Origin: a virus
Direction: 5' to 3' (one strand)
Virus record (IMG/VR): IMGVR_UViG_3300030060_002131
Location: 1-26,465 of that record
Length of the DNA stretch: 26,465 bases
This document shows, in pieces, positions 8,201 through 14,834 of this stretch (its first letter is position 1; each line of letters starts with the position of its first letter). Both the position numbers and the translations under genes were made by a program. Under the pieces are notes generated by a model. That model searched no databases. It was not told the DNA's origin and saw only the letters and a list, made by a program, of their open reading frames with translations.

Positions 8201-11200
8201 ATATGTCTCTAGAAGGCGCAGCAACATTTCATTCAACACAACCTGCTTCGTTTGGTGGGCATTTAACAATTGGTGGAGCTATAACTGTTTTTCAAAATGT
8301 ATTAACTTCCACAAACGCACTTAAATTAAATAGTGGTCAATCTTCTATAACGCTTTTCAATACAAATACTTTTAACGCTATATATGAAGCAGGTAATCAT
8401 ATTTTTAAAGATGCTTCTGGCTCAAATGAAAGATTTAGAATTACAGGAACAGGTCTTATAGGATTGGGTGGTGCAAACTATGGTACTTCTGGTCAAGTTT
8501 TAACATCTAATGGAAGCTCAACACCGCCAACTTGGCAATCGACAGGTAATGTTGTTGCTTCATATTCAAATGGCGTTAATAATAGATTAGTTACATCAAC
8601 TGGCGCAGCAGGTATAAATGGCGAATCAAATTTAACTTTTGATGGTTCTACTCTCAATGTAACAGGTAACATAATAGTTTCTAACGATCTAACTGTACAA
8701 GGTACAACCACAACAATTGACACCACTAACTTAGATGTAAAAGATAAAAACATAACTTTAAACTTTGCAACAGGTGATTCTTCTGCAAATGCAGATGGAG
8801 CAGGTATCACTATTCAAGATGCAGTAGATGCTTCAACAGATGCGACTATTCTTTGGGATGCAACCAATGATGAGTTTGATTTTTCACATAAAATAAATGT
8901 TACAGGCTCAATAACTTCTGATGGTGTTGCCATTACTGATGATGCAGCAAATTTAAGCATACAAAATGCAGCAGCAGATACAGGTCAAAAATTTAGAAGA
9001 AATGGAAATAATGATTTAATTATTGAAAGATTTGCTAGTGGTTCAACCTCAGAAACAGCACGTATTGATTCTTCAGGCAACGCCACCTTTGCAGGAAATA
9101 TCTCAGTTGCAGGCACTACAGTTTTAACTGGCGATACTAGAATTGGCTCAGCAAATCCATCTGGTACACATGCATTAAAGGTTTACCATACAGACAACTT
9201 TGAAGCAGCAAAATTTGAAACTAATCAAGGAGGTTCATTAGCAAGATTTACTTGCGACAATACAAATGCCAGCATAGAAATAGGAAATCAAAGTGGAGAG
9301 GCTGTATTAAGAACTGGGAATAGTGTTAGATTAGCAGCTAATGTAAATGGTGATGTAAGAATTGCAACTGGTCATTTACAAATGGGATCAACAACTATTA
9401 TTACATCAGGAACAAGAAACATACAAAACATAGGAACTATCTCTAGTGGTGCAATTACAAGTAGTGGCAATGTAACTGTTCAATCAGGTGGTGTTTTGCA
9501 GTTACGACCTACAGATTCTAGCGATACAGATGCTTGGCTTCTGTATCAGTACACCGATAACACATTTCGCATAAATTTTACAGGTGCAGGTGCAGATGAA
9601 TTTACTTTAACCAGTTCAGGAAACGCCACCTTTGCAGGAACTATCAATAGTGGTGCTATAACTAGTTCAGGTTTGATACGAAGCAATAATTCAAACTATT
9701 ATGGCAAGGTTGATGCTGCCGTAAATTACAGAGGTTTTGGTGATGTTCCTATTATGACAGGTGTTAGTGGTGCAACCTATCTATATGCAGGTGGAAGCAC
9801 CTCAGTTTGTCTTACTTTACAATCAAGCAGAACAATCGCACCTCAACTAGCAATAGGTCAAGTTAATAATTTTACTACAATCATAGATTCTTCAAGAAAC
9901 ATCTCAAACATTGGAACTATCTCTAGTGGTGCAATTACTAGTACTGGTAATATCACAACCGATTGGAATGACACAATATCTATGAATTATGCTCCAAGTT
10001 TAGGAAGCTATCATAAAGGTATGTCAGGCACATCTTTTGCTTCAGGAAATACTGCAAGAGGTCTGCATTTATTTAACTTTGATAATGACACCAACTTAGG
10101 AATCAACTTTTGGGTAGGCACAACAGCATCAAAAGTATTTGCAGCTCGTATTGATAGCTCAGGGCGAGTTGGTATAGGAACTACAAGTCCTAGTCAAAAA
10201 TTAGAAGTTCATGGTGCTATTCGGTTTGGAGATACTGTATCAGATGTTGCAGATGGTGGAAGACCACTAATATATGCAAGTGATGGTACTGGGTCGCACA
10301 CAGGTCACGCCCTAGTAATTCAGGCAAGAGATGGAGCAGGGTCAGAGATTGACTTCGTAACTGGAACAACACCAACAACACGAATGCACATAGATTCTTC
10401 AGGACGAGTTGGTATAGGAACTACAACACCTGCAAAAGCTCTGCAAGTCAAAACTGATACAAATGGCGATGGTATTAATATTCAAAGAAACAGCACAACA
10501 GCAGATCATTATGGTCAATTAAGTTTTAGCGTATCTACTAATGATGTTTACACAACACCTAATGTTTGGATTCGTGGCGTAAGAGGTAGCACTTACTCAA
10601 ATAACTTTATAACTTTTGGAACTGGTGGCAGCACAGGAACAGAAAGATTCCGTATAGATGCATCTGGGAATTTCCAAATAGGAACTTCTGCAACAACAAT
10701 TATAGATGCTAATAGACATATTAGAAACGTAGCTTCATTATCAATGCATGACAACATTCTACGACTTAGAAGTAATGGAGACAGTAACCATTATATACAA
10801 TATAAAGCTACAGGTCATTCAGGAGTGGCTATTGATGGAGCGCAATTACAAGGGCATCAAGGTGGAGAGCTTACAACAAACTTAGGTGGTAATAATTATT
10901 CTTTACGTTGGAATAATTCAGGAGATATTATTGTAAGAAATGCAATAACAGCAGGTGGAGATATAACAGCATTTTCAGATGAAAGACTTAAAGACAATAT
11001 ACAAACATTGGATGGCAAAAAAGCTCTACAAATGCGAGGTGTGAGCTTTACTAAAGATGGCAAAGAAGGAAGTGGTGTCATTGCTCAAGAAATAGAAAAA
11101 ATCGCACCAGAGCTAGTCTTAACAGCAGACGATGAGCAAGGTACAAAGTCTGTAGCTTATGGCAATCTAGTAGGTTATCTAATAGAAGCTATCAAAGAAC

Positions 11201-11250
11201 AACAAGAACAAATAGAAGAACTGAAAGCTAAATTAGAGGAGGTTGCATAA
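5275..11250 (+). CDS. Tail tip attachment protein J-like, fused to fibre and S74 chaperone domain
   Basis: A 1991-residue protein and the largest gene here. Residues 1 to about 690 resemble the lambda gpJ hub: a hydrophobic N-terminal segment, then GGKIPIIYGRRRVGSTLLY and ELFVIYGLCLGEVDSIEL. A fibronectin-III-like segment follows at about 700-795 (EPPTNLTFTDATSTRRAFLTW). Residues about 800-1890 are Ser/Thr/Gly/Asn-rich fibre repeats with recurring SSGNATFAG, IGTISSGAITS and SSGRVGIGTT motifs. The C-terminus is an intramolecular chaperone of the peptidase S74 type: FSDERLKDN gives the Ser1901-Lys1906 dyad, and a coiled coil follows at about 1965-1988. Self-cleavage next to Ser1901 after trimer folding is known for this family. 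The protein should recognise the host surface and trigger DNA ejection. Confidence 0.9.
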   Translation: MALLEAATKAALKKAFQYIAGAITVITGIKNFRTIQKLKDQGQDILATKTAQGGKIPIIYGRRRVGSTLLYMDTDSGNSKELFVIYGLCLGEVDSIELDTIEINGVPLSDTKVFRQGYYAGSDKISSGAGSLNTASQLGNVNSTTSSGRSGLDPSKRYRMVLNAHHGADDQTVDPMLNASQSTKFTSNHRLRGIAYIAASFQYDTKGMFTSVPELTVVVKGRKLYDPRLDGSITGGTGSHRIADKTTYEWSNNAALTLLDYMHQDYGKGLSASLIDLQSFQTAANTADTIVDVPDYSGSYASATFSADVEDNFITVNEATWKKIKGGELLSVKDSGGSVIINQNNVIDAQRFTPHTESTNFRIYIDGVPPAKVSKSVTFSATNGDATITVSCTSHGASANDRVLFAGATSLGGNITATVLNKGYTIATVVDANSFTIEATDLNLTTVLANSSDTGNGGGSAVGKFMYADESGLFLAQTRRLQCDGVLDTNETVLDNARDLLSNMRGFLNYIDGKYSVLVEDATSSSFSITDDHIIDQGIKIRYEDKAEKLNKVVVQFFNAQKKYESDTKTVFHNNSTSTYKNDDGGEELETTAEFQYITNPYNAFNMGKGILERSRRQKTVSFIGTPRLLNLTAGDVVSITYTPYNLSNAAYRIETINLLDNGLVGIQAIEYFDLYTWSATPPEENVGADPDLPTGTEAEPPTNLTFTDATSTRRAFLTWTAATNYPAKEFRVIIKNSSGQEIHNRIVSDAFIDLDFIAKANGYVASITSISSTGAESSATSITFNVTQQPVKLGDIQANVITATEIQTGTLTSASGVFGAISADDITTGTLDAANVTVSGGDVTINNSGISINGSSSSINLGSGAFTVSSSGVMTATGATVSGAITASSLNVTGATVTGTIDASKITLNGDPLTDIFALASDTEGENILLKESGTSYGSLIKSGSNFKIKSMVNNGDIKLSGIDGGVPRDALTLDMSLEGAATFHSTQPASFGGHLTIGGAITVFQNVLTSTNALKLNSGQSSITLFNTNTFNAIYEAGNHIFKDASGSNERFRITGTGLIGLGGANYGTSGQVLTSNGSSTPPTWQSTGNVVASYSNGVNNRLVTSTGAAGINGESNLTFDGSTLNVTGNIIVSNDLTVQGTTTTIDTTNLDVKDKNITLNFATGDSSANADGAGITIQDAVDASTDATILWDATNDEFDFSHKINVTGSITSDGVAITDDAANLSIQNAAADTGQKFRRNGNNDLIIERFASGSTSETARIDSSGNATFAGNISVAGTTVLTGDTRIGSANPSGTHALKVYHTDNFEAAKFETNQGGSLARFTCDNTNASIEIGNQSGEAVLRTGNSVRLAANVNGDVRIATGHLQMGSTTIITSGTRNIQNIGTISSGAITSSGNVTVQSGGVLQLRPTDSSDTDAWLLYQYTDNTFRINFTGAGADEFTLTSSGNATFAGTINSGAITSSGLIRSNNSNYYGKVDAAVNYRGFGDVPIMTGVSGATYLYAGGSTSVCLTLQSSRTIAPQLAIGQVNNFTTIIDSSRNISNIGTISSGAITSTGNITTDWNDTISMNYAPSLGSYHKGMSGTSFASGNTARGLHLFNFDNDTNLGINFWVGTTASKVFAARIDSSGRVGIGTTSPSQKLEVHGAIRFGDTVSDVADGGRPLIYASDGTGSHTGHALVIQARDGAGSEIDFVTGTTPTTRMHIDSSGRVGIGTTTPAKALQVKTDTNGDGINIQRNSTTADHYGQLSFSVSTNDVYTTPNVWIRGVRGSTYSNNFITFGTGGSTGTERFRIDASGNFQIGTSATTIIDANRHIRNVASLSMHDNILRLRSNGDSNHYIQYKATGHSGVAIDGAQLQGHQGGELTTNLGGNNYSLRWNNSGDIIVRNAITAGGDITAFSDERLKDNIQTLDGKKALQMRGVSFTKDGKEGSGVIAQEIEKIAPELVLTADDEQGTKSVAYGNLVGYLIEAIKEQQEQIEELKAKLEEVA
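9079..9640 (+). repeat. 19-bp exact direct repeat pair in the fibre region
   Basis: AACGCCACCTTTGCAGGAA occurs at 9079-9097 and 9622-9640. Both copies encode NATFAG after an SSG lead, in the same reading frame (543 bp, 181 codons apart). The frame is preserved between the copies. Confidence 0.75.
9433..9938 (+). repeat. 26-bp exact direct repeat pair in the fibre region
   Basis: GGAACTATCTCTAGTGGTGC continuing AATTAC occurs at 9433-9458 and again at 9913-9938, exactly 480 bp (160 codons) apart. It encodes the motif GTISSGAIT. A diverged third copy lies near 9638-9660. Such repeats in phage fibre genes can promote module duplication or loss by recombination. Confidence 0.8.
10165..10425 (+). 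repeat. 21-bp exact direct repeat pair in the fibre region
   Basis: The sequence starting CGAGTTGGTATAGGAACTAC occurs at 10165-10185 and 10405-10425, 240 bp (80 codons) apart. Both copies encode RVGIGTT after a Ser-Ser-Gly. This spacing is half that of the 26-bp repeat pair, suggesting an 80-residue module size. Confidence 0.75.
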
Positions 11251-11963
11251 TGGCTCTTGCAACAAGTGGTGTTTTGTCTGTAGGAACAGCAGCAGGTGCA
11301 AATCAAAACCCAAAACGATCAATAAATGAAGAATTAGGTGTTGCAGTAACAACTACACAAAGTTTAGGCAATACAGCTTTACGAGATTTAGCAGGTGTAT
11401 CATCTGGTGCTATTTCTTTTTCTGATTTTTATGGCAAATCAGCAGGTGAACTGGTATTAGATCAAGATGTAACATCAACAGGTACAGGTGGTGGTGGAAC
11501 GATAGCAACTTATGGCACAGGATATACTGCTGCATCCCCAAATCCTGTTGTAACAGGATCACCTGCAATAGCAAATGGTGATGATGTTCGGATTACAATA
11601 ACGGATAATTCAAGCAATATAAAAGTTAAATTTGAATGTCAATTCACAGTAACAACTAATACATCTTTTCCATTTTTTACAACTTGGGCTATTACAGGCG
11701 GCACAATCACAAACATTTCAACGCCAAGTGGAGCTAGTGTAAACTCTAGTAATAATACAATTTTAGATGTACCAAGTGGCACTTTTAGTTATCCAAGTGG
11801 GACACCTGCAACAAAACTAAGTTTTAGTGGTATTAGCCCAACAGCATCTACACCAAACTTTATAACAGGATCAAATTCAATAATTTACGCACCTTTAAGT
11901 GGATCAACTCCACCTAATGCGATAGCAACAGAAGGATTTAATTTAAAGATTCACAAGATATGA
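11250..11963 (+). CDS. Putative tail- or virion-associated protein of unknown function
   Basis: A 237-residue protein whose start overlaps the stop of the tip protein (TAATG). The first 65 residues (MALATSGVLSVGTAA, then RSINEELGV, then SFSDFYGKSAG) form a distinct N-terminal segment ending in a SDFYGKS motif. I associate this type of segment with proteins encoded next to tail fibres in marine phages. The rest is Ser/Thr/Gly/Pro-rich, with beta-strand patterns resembling fibre or adhesin modules, including TITDNSSNIKVKFECQFTV. No enzymatic motif is visible. Immediate coupling to the tip gene suggests a virion or fibre-accessory component; this is inference. Confidence 0.7.
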   Translation: MALATSGVLSVGTAAGANQNPKRSINEELGVAVTTTQSLGNTALRDLAGVSSGAISFSDFYGKSAGELVLDQDVTSTGTGGGGTIATYGTGYTAASPNPVVTGSPAIANGDDVRITITDNSSNIKVKFECQFTVTTNTSFPFFTTWAITGGTITNISTPSGASVNSSNNTILDVPSGTFSYPSGTPATKLSFSGISPTASTPNFITGSNSIIYAPLSGSTPPNAIATEGFNLKIHKI

Positions 11964-12097
11964 GTTTTACCAAACAACAAGTTGAACAATTTTTACAGGA
12001 TTTGTATGATGCAAAAGAAAACAACCCAAATGCTTACTTGCCTGGCGTATGGTATGATGTAGAAAAACAAATTAAGGCAAAGATTAATTCTTATTAG
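11960..12097 (+). CDS. Small 45-residue hypothetical protein
   Basis: The ATG at 11960 overlaps the previous TGA (ATGA), and the gene ends with TAG at 12095-12097. The product starts MSFTKQQVEQFLQDLYDAKE and ends with a Tyr/Trp-containing helix (GVWYDVEKQIKAKINSY). It looks like a compact helical protein. ATGA coupling, the fact that it fills an otherwise empty 140-bp gap, and the ribosome binding site for the next gene overlapping its end all support a real gene. I do not recognise a function. Confidence 0.65.
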   Translation: MSFTKQQVEQFLQDLYDAKENNPNAYLPGVWYDVEKQIKAKINSY

Positions 12098-12106
12098 GAG
12101 ATATAT

Positions 12107-12379
12107 ATGGCAATAAGTAATACAGTTTCAGTCCAAAGGATTGAAGTTTACCCATTAGCAGATAGTTCTGCGGATGATACAACAAATGCAAAACACCCAA
12201 CATTGATGGTTGTATATAACAATACACTATCAGGCACAGGTTCAGATGCAAGTCTTGATGGTTCTGTAAGCACACAGGTTAAGAACTTTGCAAAGTTTGT
12301 TGAAGATGGTGGCTCTGCTACTGACATGTCTGGCGAAGATGCCTTAGTGCAAACAGTTGCAACTGCTGTGTGGAGTTAA
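12107..12379 (+). CDS. Hypothetical 90-residue protein
   Basis: It starts at ATG 12107 behind a strong AGGAG ribosome binding site (12096-12100) and begins MAISNTVSVQRIEVYPLADS. The N-terminal half is rich in beta-strand patterns (HPTLMVVYNNTL), the C-terminal half contains FAKFVEDGG and ends VATAVWS. It lies between fibre-associated genes and the lysis region. No motif allows a functional call. The strong binding site suggests abundant translation, as for a virion-associated or assembly protein, but this is only suggestive. Confidence 0.7.
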   Translation: MAISNTVSVQRIEVYPLADSSADDTTNAKHPTLMVVYNNTLSGTGSDASLDGSVSTQVKNFAKFVEDGGSATDMSGEDALVQTVATAVWS

Positions 12380-12380
12380 T

Positions 12381-12533
12381 ATGGAAAAAGAAATTAATTT
12401 AGAGGGTGTCTATCAATTAGCATTGCAGGAAAACTCCGAATTGCGACACGCATTAAGAGTCTTGACTGTAGCACATGCAGAACTAGAAAAAAAACTAGCC
12501 GATAAAGATACAGGAAAGAAAAAAGCTAATTAA
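12381..12533 (+). CDS. Small 50-residue coiled-coil-like protein
   Basis: The ATG at 12381 follows the previous stop by one base, with TGTGGAG (12369-12375) as ribosome binding site. The TAA at 12531-12533 is four bases before the next ATG. The product has heptad-like hydrophobic spacing (LRHALRVLTVAHAELEKKL) and a Lys-rich end, suggesting a short coiled coil. It fits exactly between two genes with no spare sequence, which is good support for a small gene. The function is unknown. Confidence 0.65.
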   Translation: MEKEINLEGVYQLALQENSELRHALRVLTVAHAELEKKLADKDTGKKKAN

Positions 12534-12536
12534 ATA

Positions 12537-12887
12537 ATGGAGTCTGCTGTAACAGTAATTCAAGAAGTTGGGTTTCCTATTGCAGCAGCACTTGGTCTTG
12601 GGTGGTTTATCTACAAACTTATTATGCGTATTGTTGATGGCATGGAGACAAAACTTGATACTGTTGATGAAAAAGTAGAAAGTCAGATTGCTGCAATAGA
12701 AGGTAGATTAGGCACAAAGCTTGATTCACAACATAAGATATTAGTTTCATTAATAGACCGAGTAAGAAGTGTTGATAATGAAATTATTAGACAAGATACC
12801 TTAATTAAGACTATATTAGGTGTACCACAATTAATTGATAGCAATAAAATAGCTAAAGCAGATAGGAATGACCAAAGAAAAGATTAA
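12537..12887 (+). CDS. Holin-like single-span membrane protein with coiled coil
   Basis: A 116-residue protein. Residues about 8-30 (EVGFPIAAALGLGWFIYKLI) form one transmembrane helix with a short exterior N-terminus. Residues about 35-90 are a charged heptad-rich helix (MDGMETKLDTVDEKVES-type), and the C-terminus is basic. One N-terminal membrane helix followed by a coiled coil is the plan of small phage holins or antiholins of the BhlA/UviB type. It is also the plan of membrane-anchored phage accessory proteins. It lies upstream of the lysozyme but is separated from it by the curli-like insert; its 3' end overlaps the csgF-like start by 20 bases. The holin role is inferred. Confidence 0.5.
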   Translation: MESAVTVIQEVGFPIAAALGLGWFIYKLIMRIVDGMETKLDTVDEKVESQIAAIEGRLGTKLDSQHKILVSLIDRVRSVDNEIIRQDTLIKTILGVPQLIDSNKIAKADRNDQRKD

Positions 12888-13356
12888 GTTACCAACACAT
12901 TATAAAATTATTATTATTTGGGCGCTTGTCATGTTTATAGGCATAATTTCTTTAAATTTAAAAGCAGATCAAATAACTTTTAAGTTTAAGTCACCATCTT
13001 TTTCAGGCGTAAATACAAGCTCACATTATCTTACGATTGAGAACCAAGAACACATGCGGAAAATGACAATAAAAGAAGAAATAAAAGCATTACAAGATGA
13101 AATTAAAAGAGATGAAGAGAACACTACTTTAAATCGCTTCCTTAAGAACCTCTCTTCACGCATCTATGCACAAATATCCAGACAAATTGTGGAAAATATG
13201 TTTGGAGAAAATCAATCAACAGAAGGTACATTTGAATTAGAGGGCAATATAATATCTTACGAGATTATTGATGGTATGATAATTTTAACAATTTTTAACT
13301 CAAATGATGGAACTACGACTGTTATTGAATTACCTCTTGGTGATTTCTCTTTCTAG
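12868..13356 (+). CDS. csgF: Curli assembly protein CsgF homologue
   Basis: A 162-residue secreted protein. The N-terminal 33 residues form a signal peptide (basic start, then KIIIIWALVMFIGIISL, then LKA) with likely cleavage before Asp34. The mature N-terminus reads DQITFKFKSPSFSGV. This matches the hallmark of CsgF, whose mature E. coli protein starts with a T-F-x-F-x-N-P-x-F-x-G segment that inserts into the CsgG pore. A charged helical middle follows, then a C-terminal beta hairpin ending DGTTTVIELPLGDFSF, close to the family's C-terminal pattern. It is longer than E. coli CsgF (138) because of a longer signal and a more charged middle. It overlaps both neighbours and is directly followed by csgG, as in curli gene sets. 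CsgF couples the CsgG secretion channel to surface nucleation of curlin. Confidence 0.85.
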   Translation: MTKEKIKLPTHYKIIIIWALVMFIGIISLNLKADQITFKFKSPSFSGVNTSSHYLTIENQEHMRKMTIKEEIKALQDEIKRDEENTTLNRFLKNLSSRIYAQISRQIVENMFGENQSTEGTFELEGNIISYEIIDGMIILTIFNSNDGTTTVIELPLGDFSF

Positions 13357-14116
13357 TTGCGCTGTCTTTGATATTGTCAAAGATACACGACCTGAAAGGT
13401 TTGAAAGCAAAGGACTTAATAAATACTCTATATTTGATTTACAATCAAAAGAACTTGCATTTGTAGAAGCTCCGATTGTAAAACCTGTTGTTGCTGTCTA
13501 TGCTTCGTCTTTTACAGATCAAACAGGCCAACGTAAAAGCAATAGTGAGTTTGCATTATTTTCTTCTGCTATTACTCAAGCACCACACACAATACTAATA
13601 CGTACTTTAAAACACGCAGCTAATGGTAATTTTTTCCGTGTAGTTGAAAGGATAGGATTAGATAATCTTACAAAAGAAAGACAACTCATAAGATCAACAA
13701 GAGAACAATTAGATGATGAAAATGTGCTTTCACCTTTGCTCTTTGCAGGTGTTTTACTAGAAGGCGCTGTAGTTAGCCTGGATAGTAACTTACAAACAGG
13801 AGGCATTGGAGCAAGATGGCTTGGACTAGGCTCAAGCATGCAATATAGAGAAGATTCAATAACCGTAAGTCTGCGTATGGTGTCTGTTGCTACAGGTGAG
13901 ATACTTATTGAAGTAATGTCTCAAAAAACAATATACAGTTATGGACAATCGCAAGATATTTTTAAATTTATAGAAATGGGTACAGAGCTTGTAGAAGTTG
14001 AGATTGGCTCTGCTTCTAACGAAAGCACAACTATAGCTTTAATGAAAGCAATTGAAGGCGCAGTTTTACAACTTATAAAAATAGGATATGATAGAGGGTA
14101 TTGGAAATATGAATAA
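13304..14116 (+). CDS. csgG: Curli secretion channel lipoprotein CsgG homologue
   Basis: A 270-residue lipoprotein forming an outer-membrane secretion pore. Residues 1-18 are a lipoprotein signal ending in lipobox LSSC, with lipid attachment at Cys19. The mature part carries CsgG hallmarks in order: VVAVYASSFTDQTGQRK (60s-70s), RVVERIGLDNLTKERQLIR (about 112-130), LLEGAVVSLDSNLQTGGIGA with RWLGLG (151-176), VSLRMVSVATGEILIEV (188-204), and a C-terminal helix ending KIGYDRGYWKYE. These match E. coli CsgG segments (for example LERQGLQNLLNERKIIR and SGGVGARYFGIG) in order. Its length (270 versus 277) suggests a complete channel. The start lies inside the csgF 3' end (53-bp overlap). E. coli CsgG is a nonamer that exports unfolded curlin. 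Confidence 0.92.
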   Translation: MMELRLLLNYLLVISLSSCAVFDIVKDTRPERFESKGLNKYSIFDLQSKELAFVEAPIVKPVVAVYASSFTDQTGQRKSNSEFALFSSAITQAPHTILIRTLKHAANGNFFRVVERIGLDNLTKERQLIRSTREQLDDENVLSPLLFAGVLLEGAVVSLDSNLQTGGIGARWLGLGSSMQYREDSITVSLRMVSVATGEILIEVMSQKTIYSYGQSQDIFKFIEMGTELVEVEIGSASNESTTIALMKAIEGAVLQLIKIGYDRGYWKYE

Positions 14117-14834
14117 ATTATTAAACATAGCTTTATTTTTGTCGTTATCTGTACTTGCAGATAATGAGATATATGTAGATCAGTCTGGTAACACAGCAAA
14201 TATTGATCTTGAGCAGTTGGGCGGATCAAACTTAATTGGCGGCTCTGAGGCTACTTCTGGAACAATGACTGCTCTTGATCTTGATGGTGTTTCTATGACA
14301 CTTGACATAAACCAAATAGGATCATCTAACATATTTAGATCAGATGCAATTGATGGTGATAACTTTACAGGCTTTTTTGAATTTGAGGGGGACAGCAACA
14401 TATTAGATATACTTCTGAATAGTACAGGACTTATATCCGCAGATTATATTGATTTAAATATTGATGTAACAGGAGGAAGTAACCAGATTGACCTTGCTAT
14501 AGCTGAAAACTCTGATTCATCATATCTTGATCTAGATTGGATTATTTTAGGTGATAGTAATAATCTTGATTTTGATATTGATTATGCAAACGCAATAAAT
14601 TACGTTGACATAAACGGTAATTCAAACGATTTAGATTTTAGTGGTAGCGGTTATGGTGGCACTACATCTGCTGATTCTGCATATTTTTATCTTGATTTAG
14701 ATGGTAGCTCAAATGATATTGACATTACGCAAGCATCTACGCTTGCAAGAGATTATCTTAAAATTATTAGTAATACTTCTAATTCCACTATTTGTGTCGT
14801 TCAAAACGATCAAGGCACAACAACAGGATGCTAG
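14109..14834 (+). CDS. Secreted curlin-like repeat protein
   Basis: A 241-residue protein. I chose ATG 14109, which starts a clean signal peptide (MNKLLNIALFLSLSVLA, cleavage about residue 17), over an upstream ATG at 14088; it overlaps the csgG stop by 8 bases. The first mature repeat, IYVDQSGNTANIDLEQLGGS, closely resembles the curlin pattern of hydrophobic-x-hydrophobic-x-Gln-x-Gly-x-x-(N/A). Further repeats of the form hydrophobic strand-x-G-x-S-N-x-(I/L)-D have Ser-Asn at 40-41, 73-74, 96-97, 124-125, 150-151, 172-173 and 201-202. This looks like a beta-solenoid amyloid or fibre subunit. It is very acidic, and the two Cys residues near the C-terminus (229 and 241) are odd for curlin. It is the likely cargo of the CsgG/F-like pore, by context. 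Confidence 0.7.
   Translation: MNKLLNIALFLSLSVLADNEIYVDQSGNTANIDLEQLGGSNLIGGSEATSGTMTALDLDGVSMTLDINQIGSSNIFRSDAIDGDNFTGFFEFEGDSNILDILLNSTGLISADYIDLNIDVTGGSNQIDLAIAENSDSSYLDLDWIILGDSNNLDFDIDYANAINYVDINGNSNDLDFSGSGYGGTTSADSAYFYLDLDGSSNDIDITQASTLARDYLKIISNTSNSTICVVQNDQGTTTGC

Noticed and set aside
12772-12800. Internal promoter for the curli-like module (TTGATA at 12772)
   Set aside because: The matching -10 position reads GATACC, a poor match, so no promoter is claimed.
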